DNA of 64,000 bases. Origin: Cinnamomum chago (lineage: Eukaryota > Streptophyta > Magnoliopsida > Laurales > Lauraceae). The notes below the pieces were generated by a model. The model saw nothing but the letters and a program-made list of their open reading frames with translations. It was not told the origin of the DNA and ran no database searches. The position numbers were made by a program, and so were the translations under genes. The first letter of the stretch is position 1. Each line of letters starts with the position of its first letter. Below are positions 48,501-61,200 of the stretch, piece after piece. The stretch spans positions 21,900,501-21,964,500 of the forward strand of contig CP142457.1 in the NCBI GenBank assembly GCA_038049695.1, given 5' to 3'.

Positions 48501-51264
48501 AGGGCACCCGAAACCCTTTTTAGTTTAAAACTTGATCCCGGATATTTCTAAAGGTTGCCTTTGTACACAGAGTTGCAAGAAACACAGTGTGGAGTCAACA
48601 ATTTCCTAGAGCCGCAAAGATTCTGCTTTAGTTCAAAAGTATCGTACGTCCCGCGCGAAGTTCGGGTTTTCTCCTTTACAACCAGAGAACTCCCCGAAAG
48701 TTTTTACCATACCCAAGGTTCGCCCGAAACCCGTTTTAAACCGAAAAGTATCTCGAAATATCCTAAAAGGTGCATCTCAACCCAGAATACCTTCAAATGG
48801 ATTTCGAGGCGTGAGACAAGAGAAGGACACCCGAAACCCCTTATAGAGTGAAATGTGATCCTGGAATTTTCTAGAGGGAGACTTTGGACCAAGAATCGCA
48901 TTAAAACACAGTGTAGAGTCAACCATATTCTCGAGCCGCATAGATTGTGTTTTCGTACTAAAGGACCGTACGACCCGCACGAAGTTCGGGTTTTCGCCTG
49001 TACAAACACTGAACTCCCCGAATGTGTTTTCCTTACCCAAGATTCGCCCGAAACCCGTTTTAAACCGAAAAGTAGCTCGAAATATCTTAAACAGCGCATC
49101 TCAACCCAGAATCCCTTCAAATGGATTTGTAGGCGTAAGGAAAGACAGAGGAACCCGAAACCCCATTTAGAGTAAAACGCAATCCCGGATTTTTCCAAAG
49201 GGAGTCTTTGGACCAAGAGTCGCATGAAACACAGTGTTGACTCAACAACTTTCTAGAGCCGCACAGATTATGTTTTCGTTCAAAAGTACAGTACGACCCT
49301 CGCATGAAGTTCCGGTTTTCGCCCTAGCAAACACTGAACTCCTCGAAAGTGATTTCCACACCCAAGATTCACCCGAAACCCGTAGTAAACCGAAGAGTAG
49401 CTCGGAATATCCTAAAAATCGCATCTCATCCCAAAATCCCAAAATATGGATTTAGAGACGTACGATAAGACAAGGACACCCGAAAACCTTTTTAGTTTAA
49501 AACTTGATCCCGGATATTTCTAGATGTTGCCTTTGTACACAGAGTAGCAAGAAACACAGTGTGGAGTTAACAATTTCCAAGAGTCGCAAAGATTCTGCTT
49601 TAGTACAAAAGTATCGTACGTCCCGCTCGAAGTTCGGGTTTTCTCCTTTACAACCAGAGAACTCCCCGAAAGTGTTTACCATACCCAAAGTTCGCCCGAA
49701 ACCCGTTTTAAACCGAAAAGTAGCTCGAAATATCCTAAAAGGTGCATCTCAACCCATAATACCTTCAAATGGATTTCGAGGCGTGAGACAAGAGAAGGAC
49801 ACCCGAAACCCCTTTTATAGTAAAACGTGATCCTGGAATTTTCTAGAGGGAGTCTTTGGACCAAGAGTCGCATTAAAACACAGTGTAGAGTCAGCCATAT
49901 TCTCGAGCCGCATAGATTGTGTTTTCGTACTAAAGGACCGTACGACCCGCACGAAGTACGGGTTTTCGCCATTACAAACACTGAACTCCCCGAATGTGTT
50001 TTCCTTACCCAAGATTCGCCCGAAACCCGTTATAAACCGAAAAGTAGCTCGAAATATCTTAAAGAGCGCATCTCAACCCAGAATCCCTTCAAATGGATTT
50101 GGAGCCGTTAGGAAAGACAGAGACACCCGAAACCCCATTTAGAGTAAAACGCAATCCCGGATTTTTCCAAAGGGAGTCTTTGGACCAAGAGTCGCATGAA
50201 ACACAGTGTTGACTCAACAACTTTCTAGAGCCGCACAGATTATTTTTTCGTTCAAAAGTACCGTACGACCCTCGCATGAAGTTCCGGTTTTCGCCCTAGC
50301 AAACACTGAACTCCCCGAAAGTGATTTCCACACCCAAGATTCACCCGAAACCCGTAGTAAACCGAAGAGTAGCTCGGAATATCCTAAAAATCGCATCTCA
50401 TCCCAAAATCCCTTAATATGGATTTAGAGGCGTACGATAAGACAAGGACACCCGAAACCCTTTTTATTTTAAAACTTGATCCCGGATATTTCTAGATGTT
50501 GCCCTTTTACACAGAGTCGCAAGAAACACAGTGTGGAGTCAACAATTTCCTAGAGCCGCAAAGATTCTGCTTTAGTACAAAACTATCGTACGTCCCGCGC
50601 GAAGTTCGGGTTTTCTCCTTTACAACCAGAGAACTCCCCGAAAGTGTTTACCATACCCAAGGTTCGCCCGAAACCCGTTTTAAACCGAAAAGTATCTCGA
50701 AATATCCTAAAAGGTGCATCTCAACACAGAATACCTTCAAATGGATTTCGAGGCATGAGACAAGAGAAGGACACCCGAAACCCCTTCTATAGTAAAACAT
50801 GATCCTGGAATTTTCTAGAGGGAGTCTTTGGACCAAGAGTCGCATTAAAACGTAGTGTAGAGTCAGCCATATTCTCGAGCCGCATAGATTGTGTTTTCGT
50901 ACTAAAGGACCGTACGACCCGCACGAAGTTCGGGTTTTCGCCTTTACAAACACTGAACTCCCCGAATGTGTTTTCCTTACCCAAGAGTCGCCCGAAACCC
51001 GTTTTAAACCGAAAAGTAGCTCGAAATATCTTAAAGAGCGCATCTCAACCCAGAATCCCTTCAAATGAATTTGGAGCCGTAAGGAAAGACAGAGACAGTC
51101 GAAACCCCATTTAGAGTAAAATGCAATCCCGGATTTTTCCAAAGGGAGTCTTTGGACCAAGAGTCGCATGAAACACAGTGTTGACTCAACAACTTTCTAG
51201 AGCCGCACAGATTATGTTTTCGTTCAAAAGTACCGTACGACCCTCGCATGAAGTTCCGGTTTTC
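42518..51264 (+). repeat. 8,747-bp super-HOR (27-mer), copy 2
   Basis: This is the tandem copy of 33770-42517. It stops matching at about 51240-51300, where the next B monomer has gaaatccgtag and cttcatatgg in place of cacttcatatgg. Private differences include gaaactgattt (about 44488), gattcttcttt (about 45706), tgattctgg (about 46914), cccagattt (about 47242), taaacagcg (about 49088) and tttgtaggcg (about 49127). The last two are also present in the 4,536-bp copy at 53.6 kb, so they arose before that later duplication. Confidence 0.92.
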
Positions 51265-53311
51265 GCCCTAGCAAACACTGAACTCCCCGAAAGTGATTTC
51301 CACACCCAAGATTCACCCGAAATCCGTAGTAAACCGAAGAGTAGCTCGGAATATCCTAAAAATCGCATCTCATCCCAAAATCCCTTCATATGGATTTAGA
51401 GGCGTACGATAAGACAAGGACACCCGAAACCCTTTTTAGTTTAAAACTTGATCCCGGATATTTCTAAAGGTTGCCTTTGTTCACAGAGTCGCAAGAAACA
51501 CAGTGTGGAGTCAACAATTTCCTGGAGCCGCAAAGATTCTGCTTTAGTACAAAAGTATCGTACGTCCCGCGCAAAGTTCGGGTTTTCTTCTTTACAACCA
51601 GAGAACTCCCCGAAAGTGTTTACCATACCCAAGGTTCGCCCGAAACCCGTTTTAAACCGAAAAGTTTCTCGAAATATCCTAAATGGTGCATCTCAAACCT
51701 GAATACCTTCAAATGGATTTCGAGGCATGAGACAAGAGAAGGACACCCGAAACCCCTTATAGAGTGAAACGTGATCCTGGAATTTTCTAGAGGGAGACTT
51801 TGGACCAAGAATCGCATTAAAACACAGTGTAGAGTCAACCATATTCTCGAGCCGCATAGATTGTGTTTTCGTACTAAAGGACCGTACGACCCGCACGAAG
51901 TTCGGGTTTTCGCCTTTACAAACACTGAACTCCCCGAATGTGTTTTCCTTACCTAAGATTCGCCCGAAACCCGTTTTAAACCGAAAAGTAGCTCGAAATA
52001 TCTTAAAGAGCGCATCTCAACCCAGAATCCCTTCAAATGGATTTGGAGCCGTAAGGAAAGACAGAGACACCCGAAACCCCATTTAGAGTAAAACGCAATC
52101 CCGGATTTTTCCAAAGGGAGTCTTTGGACCAAGAGTCGCATGAAACACAGTGTTGACTCAACAACTTTCTAGAGCCGCGTAGATTATGTTTTCGTTCAAA
52201 AGTACCGTACGACCCTCGCATGAAGTTCCGGTTTTCGCCCTAGCAAACACTGAACTCTTCGAAAGTGATTTCCACACCCAAGATTCACCCGAAACCCGTA
52301 GTAAACCGAAGAGTAGCTCGGAATATCCTAAAAATCGCATCTCATCCCAAAATCCCTTCATATGGATTTAGAGGCGTACGATAAGACAAGGACACCCGAA
52401 AACCTTTTTAGTTTAAAACTTGATCCCGGATATTTCTAGATGTTGCCTTTGTACACAGAGTCGCAAGAAACACAGTGTGGAGTTAACAATTTCCTAGAGC
52501 CACAAAGATTCTGCTTTAGTACAAAAGTATCGTACGTCCCGCGCGAAGTTCGGGTTTTCTCCTTTACAACCAGAGAACTCCCCGAAAGTGTTTACCATAC
52601 CCAAGGTTCGCCCGAAACCCGTTTTAAACCGAAAAGTAGCTCGAAATATCTTAAAGAGCGCATCTCAACCCAGAATCCCTACAAATGGATTTGGAGCCGT
52701 AAGGAATGACAGAGACACCCGAAACCGCATTTAGAGTAAAACGCAATCCCGGATTTTTCCAAAGGGAGTCTTTGGACCAAGAGTCGCATGAAACACAGTG
52801 TTGACTCAACAACTTTCTAGAGCCGCACAGATTATGTTTTCGTTCAAAAGTACCGTACGAATCTCGCATGAAGTTCCGGTTTTCGCCCTAGCAAACACTG
52901 AACTCCCCGAAAGTGATTTCCACACTCAAGATTCACCCGAAACCCGTAGTAAACCGAAGAGTAGCTCGGAATATCCTAAAAATCGCATCTCATCCCAAAA
53001 TCCCTTCATATGGATTTTGAGGCGTACGATAAGACAAGGACACCCGAAACCCTTTTTAGTTTAAAACTTGATCCCGGATATTTCTAAAGGTTGCCTTTGT
53101 ACACAGAGTCGCAAGAAACACAGTGTGGAGTCAACAATTTCCTAGAGCCGCAAAGATTCTGCTTTAGTACAAAAGTGTCGTACGTCCCGCGCGAAGTTCG
53201 GGTTTTCTCCTTTACAACCAGAGAACTCCCCGAAAGTGTTTACCATACCCAAGGTTCGCCCGAAACCCGTTTTAAACCGAAAAGTATCTCGAAATATCCT
53301 AAAAGGTGCAT
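48776..53311 (+). repeat. 4,536-bp super-HOR (14-mer), copy 1
   Basis: The sequence repeats at an offset of exactly 4,536 bp, which is 14 monomers and not a whole number of trimers. The left breakpoint lies between 48703 (gttttta against gtgttta) and 48849 (shared gaaatgtgatcc). The unit joins the end of the 8,747-bp copy 2 to a Q-like stretch (51.25-52.4 kb), the C/A chimera, and a B-C pair resembling 32640-33290. I noticed only a few differences between the two copies, the fewest of any pair here. Confidence 0.92.
52420..52742 (+). repeat. C/A chimeric monomer, copy 1 (monomer loss)
   Basis: This 323-bp monomer starts as C (ttgatcccgg, aaccagagaactcc, cccaaggttcg) and ends as A (atatcttaaagagcg, ggagccgtaagg). 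It is followed directly by B at 52743. The last C-specific bases are the gg at 52605-52606 and A-specific bases begin at 52651, so the switch lies within 44 bases shared by A and C (52607-52650). One monomer of the A-B-C register is lost here. Neighbouring variants suggest the parents resembled the C monomer at about 31050 and the A monomer at about 32332. Confidence 0.92.
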
Positions 53312-56300
53312 CTCAACCCAGAATACCTTCAAATGGATTTCGAGGCGTGAGACAAGAGAAGGACACCCGAAACCCCTTATAGAGTGAAATGTGATCCTGG
53401 AATTTTCTAGAGGGAGACTTTGGACCAAGAATCGCATTAAAACACAGTGTAGAGTCAACCATATTCTCGAGCCGCATAGATTGTGTTTTCGTACTAAAGG
53501 ACCGTACGACCCGCACGAAGTTCGGGTTTTCGCCTGTACAAACACTGAACTCCCCGAATGTGTTTTCCTTACCCAAGATTCGCCCGAAACCCGTTTTAAA
53601 CCGAAAAGTAGCTCGAAATATCTTAAACAGCGCATCTCAACCCAGAATCCCTTCAAATGGATTTGTAGGCGTAAGGAAAGACAGAGGAACCCGAAACCCC
53701 ATTTAGAGTAAAACGCAATCCCGGATTTTTCCAAAGGGAGTCTTTGGACCAAGAGTCGCATGAAACACAGTGTTGACTCAACAACTTTCTAGAGCCGCAC
53801 AGATTATGTTTTCGTTCAAAAGTACAGTACGACCCTCGCATGAAGTTCCGGTTTTCGCCCTAGCAAACACTGAACTCCTCGAAAGTGATTTCCACACCCA
53901 AGATTCACCCGAAACCCGTAGTAAACCGAAGAGTAGCTCGGAATATCCTAAAAATCGCATCTCATCCCAAAATCCCAAAATATGGATTTAGAGACGTACG
54001 ATAAGACAAGGACACCCGAAAACCTTTTTAGTTTAAAACTTGATCCCGGATATTTCTAGATGTTGCCTTTGTACACAGAGTAGCAAGAAACACAGTGTGG
54101 ATTTAACAATTTCCAAGAGTCGCAAAGATTCTGCTTTAGTACAAAAGTATCGTACGTCCCGCTCGAAGTTCGGGTTTTCTCCTTTACAACCAGAGAACTC
54201 CCCGAAAGTGTTTACCATACCCAAAGTTCGCCCGAAACCCGTTTTAAACCGAAAAGTAGCTCGAAATATCCTAAAAGGTGCATCTCAACCCATAATACCT
54301 TCAAATGGATTTCGAGGCGTGAGACAAGAGAAGGACACCCGAAACCCCTTTTATAGTAAAACGTGATCCTGGAATTTTCTAGAGGGAGTCTTTGGACCAA
54401 GAGTCGCATTAAAACACAGTGTAGAGTCAGCCATATTCTCGAGCCGCATAGATTGTGTTTTCGTACTAAAGGACCGTACGACCCACACGAAGTACGGGTT
54501 TTCGCCATTACAAACACTGAACTCCCCGAATGTGTTTTCCTTACCCAAGATTCGCCCGAAACCCGTTATAAACCGAAAAGTAGCTCGAAATATCTTAAAG
54601 AGCGCATCTCAACCCAGAATCCCTTCAAATGGATTTGGAGCCGTTAGGAAAGACAGAGACACCCGAAACCCCATTTAGAGTAAAACGCAATCCCGGATTT
54701 TTCCAAAGGGAGTCTTTGGACCAAGAGTCGCATGAAACACAGTGTTGACTCAACAACTTTCTAGAGCCGCACAGATTATTTTTTCGTTCAAAAGTACCGT
54801 ACGACCCTCGCATGAAGTTCCGGTTTTCGCCCTAGCAAACACTGAACTCCCCGAAAGTGATTTCCACACCCAAGATTCACCCGAAACCCGTAGTAAACCG
54901 AAGAGTAGCTCGGAATATCCTAAAAATCGCATCTCATCCCAAAATCCCTTAATATGGATTTAGAGGCGTACGATAAGACAAGGACACCCGAAACCCTTTT
55001 TATTTTAAAACTTGATCCCGGATATTTCTAGATGTTGCCCTTTTACACAGAGTCGCAAGAAACACAGTGTGGAGTCAACAATTTCCTAGAGCCGCAAAGA
55101 TTCTGCTTTAGTACAAAACTATCGTACGTCCCGCGCGAAGTTCGGGTTTTCTCCTTTACAACCAGAGAACTCCCCGAAAGTGTTTACCATACCCAAGGTT
55201 CGCCCGAAACCCGTTTTAAACCGAAAAGTATCTCGAAATATCCTAAAAGGTGCATCTCAACACAGAATACCTTCAAATGGATTTCGAGGCATGAGACAAG
55301 AGAAGGACACCCGAAACCCCTTCTATAGTAAAACATGATCCTGGAATTTTCTAGAGGGAGTCTTTGGACCAAGAGTCGCATTAAAACGTAGTGTAGAGTC
55401 AGCCATATTCTCGAGCCGCATAGATTGTGTTTTCGTACTAAAGGACCGTACGACCCGCACGAAGTTCGGGTTTTCGCCTTTACAAACACTGAACTCCCCG
55501 AATGTGTTTTCCTTACCCAAGAGTCGCCCGAAACCCGTTTTAAACCGAAAAGTAGCTCGAAATATCTTAAAGAGCGCATCTCAACCCAGAATCCCTTCAA
55601 ATGAATTTGGAGCCGTAAGGAAAGACAGAGACAGTCGAAACCCCATTTAGAGTAAAATGCAATCCCGGATTTTTCCAAAGGGAGTCTTTGGACCAAGAGT
55701 CGCATGAAACACAGTGTTGACTCAACAACTTTCTAGAGCCGCACAGATTATGTTTTCGTTCAAAAGTACCGTACGACCCTCGCATGAAGTTCCGGTTTTC
55801 GCCCTAGCAAACACTGAACTCCCCGAAAGTGATTTCCACACCCAAGATTCACCCGAAATCCGTAGTAAACCGAAGAGTAGCTCGGAATATCCTAAAAATC
55901 GCATCTCATCCCAAAATCCCTTCATATGGATTTAGAGGCGTACGATAAGACAAGGACACCCGAAACCCTTTTTAGTTTAAAACTTGATCCCGGATATTTC
56001 TAAAGGTTGCCTTTGTTCACAGAGTCGCAAGAAACACAGTGTGGAGTCAACAATTTCCTGGAGCCGCAAAGATTCTGCTTTAGTACAAAAGTATCGTACG
56101 TCCCGCGCAAAGTTCGGGTTTTCTTCTTTACAACCAGAGAACTCCCCGAAAGTGTTTACCATACCCAAGGTTCGCCCGAAACCCGTTTTAAACCGAAAAG
56201 TTTCTCGAAATATCCTAAATGGTGCATCTCAAACCTGAATACCTTCAAATGGATTTCGAGGCATGAGACAAGAGAAGGACACCCGAAACCCCTTATAGAG

Positions 56301-57847
56301 TGAAACGTGATCCTGGAATTTTCTAGAGGGAGACTTTGGACCAAGAATCGCATTAAAACACAGTGTAGAGTCAACCATATTCTCGAGCCGCATAGATTGT
56401 GTTTTCGTACTAAAGGACCGTACGACCCGCACGAAGTTCGGGTTTTCGCCTTTACAAACACTGAACTCCCCGAATGTGTTTTCCTTACCTAAGATTCGCC
56501 CGAAACCCGTTTTAAACCGAAAAGTAGCTCGAAATATCTTAAAGAGCGCATCTCAACCCAGAATCCCTTCAAATGGATTTGGAGCCGTAAGGAAAGACAG
56601 AGACACCCGAAACCCCATTTAGAGTAAAACGCAATCCCGGATTTTTCCAAAGGGAGTCTTTGGACCAAGAGTCGCATGAAACACAGTGTTGACTCAACAA
56701 CTTTCTAGAGCCGCGTAGATTATGTTTTCGTTCAAAAGTACCGTACGACCCTCGCATGAAGTTCCGGTTTTCGCCCTAGCAAACACTGAACTCTTCGAAA
56801 GTGATTTCCACACCCAAGATTCACCCGAAACCCGTAGTAAACCGAAGAGTAGCTCGGAATATCCTAAAAATCGCATCTCATCCCAAAATCCCTTCATATG
56901 GATTTAGAGGCGTACGATAAGACAAGGACACCCGAAAACCTTTTTAGTTTAAAACTTGATCCCGGATATTTCTAGATGTTGCCTTTGTACACAGAGTCGC
57001 AAGAAACACAGTGTGGAGTTAACAATTTCCTAGAGCCACAAAGATTCTGCTTTAGTACAAAAGTATCGTACGTCCCGCGCGAAGTTCGGGTTTTCTCCTT
57101 TACAACCAGAGAACTCCCCGAAAGTGTTTACCATACCCAAGGTTCGCCCGAAACCCGTTTTAAACCGAAAAGTAGCTCGAAATATCTTAAAGAGCGCATC
57201 TCAACCCAGAATCCCTACAAATGGATTTGGAGCCGTAAGGAATGACAGAGACACCCGAAACCGCATTTAGAGTAAAACGCAATCCCGGATTTTTCCAAAG
57301 GGAGTCTTTGGACCAAGAGTCGCATGAAACACAGTGTTGACTCAACAACTTTCTAGAGCCGCACAGATTATGTTTTCGTTCAAAAGTACCGTACGAATCT
57401 CGCATGAAGTTCCGGTTTTCGCCCTAGCAAACACTGAACTCCCCGAAAGTGATTTCCACACTCAAGATTCACCCGAAACCCGTAGTAAACCGAAGAGTAG
57501 CTCGGAATATCCTAAAAATCGCATCTCATCCCAAAATCCCTTCATATGGATTTTGAGGCGTACGATAAGACAAGGACACCCGAAACCCTTTTTAGTTTAA
57601 AACTTGATCCCGGATATTTCTAAAGGTTGCCTTTGTACACAGAGTCGCAAGAAACACAGTGTGGAGTCAACAATTTCCTAGAGCCGCAAAGATTCTGCTT
57701 TAGTACAAAAGTGTCGTACGTCCCGCGCGAAGTTCGGGTTTTCTCCTTTACAACCAGAGAACTCCCCGAAAGTGTTTACCATACCCAAGGTTCGCCCGAA
57801 ACCCGTTTTAAACCGAAAAGTATCTCGAAATATCCTAAAAGGTGCAT
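53312..57847 (+). repeat. 4,536-bp super-HOR (14-mer), copy 2
   Basis: This is the tandem copy of 48776-53311. Differences noticed include gtggatttaac (about 54098, against gtggagttaac) and cgacccacacg (about 54479, against cgacccgcacg). Matching ends between 57776 and 57921, where gaaatgtgatcc is replaced by gaaacgtgatcc. Because it carries changes private to the 8,747-bp copy 2, this duplication is the younger event. Confidence 0.92.
56956..57278 (+). repeat. C/A chimeric monomer, copy 2
   Basis: This is the same junction as at 52420-52742, exactly 4,536 bp downstream and with the same private variants (ggaatgacagag, gaaaccgcattt). It was copied by the 4,536-bp duplication and is not a second recombination event. 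Confidence 0.92.
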
Positions 57848-58250
57848 CTCAACCCAGAATACCTTCAAATGGATTTCGAGGCGTGAGACAAGAGAAGGAC
57901 ACCCGAAACCCCTTATAGAGTGAAACGTGATCCTGGAATTTTCTAGAGGGAGACTTTGGACCAAGAATCGCATTAAAACACAGTGTAGAGTCAACCATAT
58001 TCTCGAGCCGCATAGATTGTGTTTTCGTATTAAAGGACCGTACGACCCGCACGAAGTTCGGGTTTTCGCCTTTACAAACACTGAACTCCCCGAATGTGTT
58101 TTCCTTACCCAAGATTCGCCCGAAACCCGTTTTAAACCGAAAAGTAGCTCGAAATATCTTAAAGAGCGCATCTCAACCAAGAATCCCTTCAAATGGATTT
58201 GGAGCCGTAAGGAAAGACAGAGACACCCGAAACCCAATTTAGAGTAAAAC

Positions 58251-61200
58251 GCAATCCCGGATTTTTCCAAAGGGAGTCTTTGGACCAAGAGTCGCATGAA
58301 ACACAGTGTTGACTCAACAACTTTCTAGAGCCGCACAGATTATGTTTTCGTTCAAAAGTACCGTACGATCCTCGCATGAAGTTCCGGTTTTCGCCCTAGC
58401 AAACACTGAACTCCCCGAAAGTGATTTCCACACCCAAGATTCACCCAAAACCCGTAGTAAACCGAAGAGTAGCTCGGAATATCCTAAAAATCGCATCTCA
58501 TTCCAAAATCCCTTCATATGGATGTAGAGGCGTACGATAAGACAAGGACACCCGAAACCCTTTTTAGTTTAAAACTTGATCCCGGATATTTCTAGATGTT
58601 GCCTTTGTACACAGAGTCGCAAGAAACACAGTGTGGAGTGATTAATTTCCTAGAGCCGCAAAGATTCTGCTTTAGTACAAAAGTATCGTACGTCCCGCGC
58701 GAAGTTCGGATTTTCTCCTTTACAACCAGAGAACTCCCCGAAAGTGTTTACCATACCCAAGGTTCGCCCGAAACCCGTTTTAAACCGAAAAGTATCTCGA
58801 AATATCCTAAAAGGTGCATCTCAACCCAGAATACATTCAAATGGATTTCGAGGCGTGAGACAAGAGAAGGACACCCGAAACCCCTTCTATAGTAAAACGT
58901 GATCCTGGAATTTTCTAGAGGGAGTCTTTAGACCAAGAGTCGCATTAAAACACAGTGTAGAGTCAGCCATATTCTCGAGCCGCATAGATTGTGTTTTCGT
59001 ACTAAAGGACCGTACGTCCCGCACGAAGTTCGGGTTTTCTCCTTTACAAACACTGAACTCCCCGAATGTGTTTTCCTTACCCAAGATTCGTCCGAAACCC
59101 GTTTTAAACCGAAAAGTAGCTCGAAATATCTTAAAGAGCGCATCTCAACCCAGAATCCCTACAAATGGATTTGGAGCCGTAAGGAAAGACAGAGACACCC
59201 GAAACCCCATTTAGAGTAAAACGCAATCCCGGATTTTTCCAAAGGGAGTCTTTCGACCAAGAGTCGCATGAAACACAGTGTTGACACAACAACTTTCTAG
59301 AGTCGCACAGATTATGTTTTCGTTCAAAAGTACCGTACGACCCTCGCATGAAGTTCCGGTTTTCGCCCTAGCAAACACTGAACTCCCCGAAAGTGATTTC
59401 CACACCCAAGATTCACCCGAAACCCGTAGTAAACCGAAGAGTAGCTCGGAATATCCTAAAAATCGCATCTCATCCCAAAATCCCTTAATATGGATTTAGA
59501 GGCGTACGATAACACAAGGACACCCGAAACCCTTTTTATTTTAAAACTTGATCCCGGATATTTCTAGATGTTGCCCTTTTACACAGAGTCGCAAGAAACA
59601 CAGTGTGGAGTCAACAATTTCCATGAGCCGCAAAGATTCTGCTTTAGTACAAAAGTATCGTACGTCCCGCGCGAAGTTCGGGTTTTCTCCTTTACAACCA
59701 GAGAACTCCCCGAAAGTGTTTACCATACCCAAGGTTCGCCCGAAACCCGTTTTAAACCGAAAAGTATCTCGAAATATCCTAAAAGGTGCATCTCAACCCA
59801 GAATACATTCAAATGGATTTCTAGGCGTGAGACAAGAGAAGGACACCCGAAACCCCTTCTATAGTAAAACGTGATCCTGGAATTTTCTAGAGGGAGTCTT
59901 TAGACCAAGAGTCGCATTAAAACACAGTGTAGAGTCAGCAATATTCTCGAGCCGCATAGATTGTGTTTTCGTACTAAAGGACCGTACGTCCCGCACGAAG
60001 TTCGGGTTTTCGCCTTTACAAGCACTGAACTCCCCGAATGTGTTTTCCTTACCCAAGATTCGCCCGAAACCCGTTTTAAACCGAAAAGTAGCTCGAAATA
60101 TCTTAAAGAGCGCATCTCAACCCAGAATCCCTACAAATGGATTTGGAGCCGTAAGGAAAGACAGAGACACCCGAAACCCCATTTAGAGTAAAACGCAATC
60201 CCGGATTTTTCCAAAGGGAGTCTTTGGACCAAGAGTCGCATGAAACACAGTGTTGACTCAACAACTTTCTAGAGCCGCACAGATTATTTTTTCGTTCAAG
60301 AGTACCGTACGACCCTCGCATGAAGTTCCGGTTTTCGCCCTAGCAAACACTGAACTCCCCGAAAGTGATTTCCACACCCAAGATTCACCCGAAACCCGTA
60401 GTAAACCGAAGAGTAGCTCGGAATATCCTAAAAATCGCATCTCATCCCAAAATCCCTTAATATGGATTTAGAGGCGTACGATAACACAAGGACACCCGAA
60501 ACCCTTTTTATTTTAAAACTTGATCCCGGATATTTCTAGATGTTGCCCTTTTACACAGAGTCGCAAGAAACACAGTGTGGAGTCAACAATTTCCATGAGC
60601 CGCAAAGATTCTGCTTTAGTACAAAAGTATCGTACGTCCCGCGCGAAGTTCGGGTTTTCTCCTTTACAACCAGAGAACTCCCCGAAAGTGTTTACCATAC
60701 CCAAGGTTCGCCCGAAACCCGTTTTAAACAGAAAAGTAGCTCGAAATATCCTAAAAGGTGCATCTCAACCCAGAATACCTTCAAATGGATTTCGAGGCGT
60801 GAGACAAGAGAAGGACACCCGAAACCCCTTCTATAGTAAAACGTGATCCTGGAATTTTCTAGAGGGAGACTTTGGACCAAGAGTCGCATTAAAACACAGT
60901 GTAGAGTCAGCCATATTCTCGAGCCGCATAGATTGTGTTTTCGTACTAAAGGACCGTACGACCCGCACGAAGTTCGGGTTTTCGCCTTTACAAACACTGA
61001 ACTTCCCGAATGTGTTTTCCTTACCCAAGATTCGCCCGAAACCCGTTTTAAACCGAAAAGTAGCTCGAAATATCTTAAAGAGCGCATCTCAACCAAGAAT
61101 CCCTTCAAATGGATTTGGAGCCGTAAGGAAAGACAGAGACACCCGAAACCCAATTTAGAGTAAAACGCAATCCCGGATTTTTCCAAAGGGAGTCTTTGGA

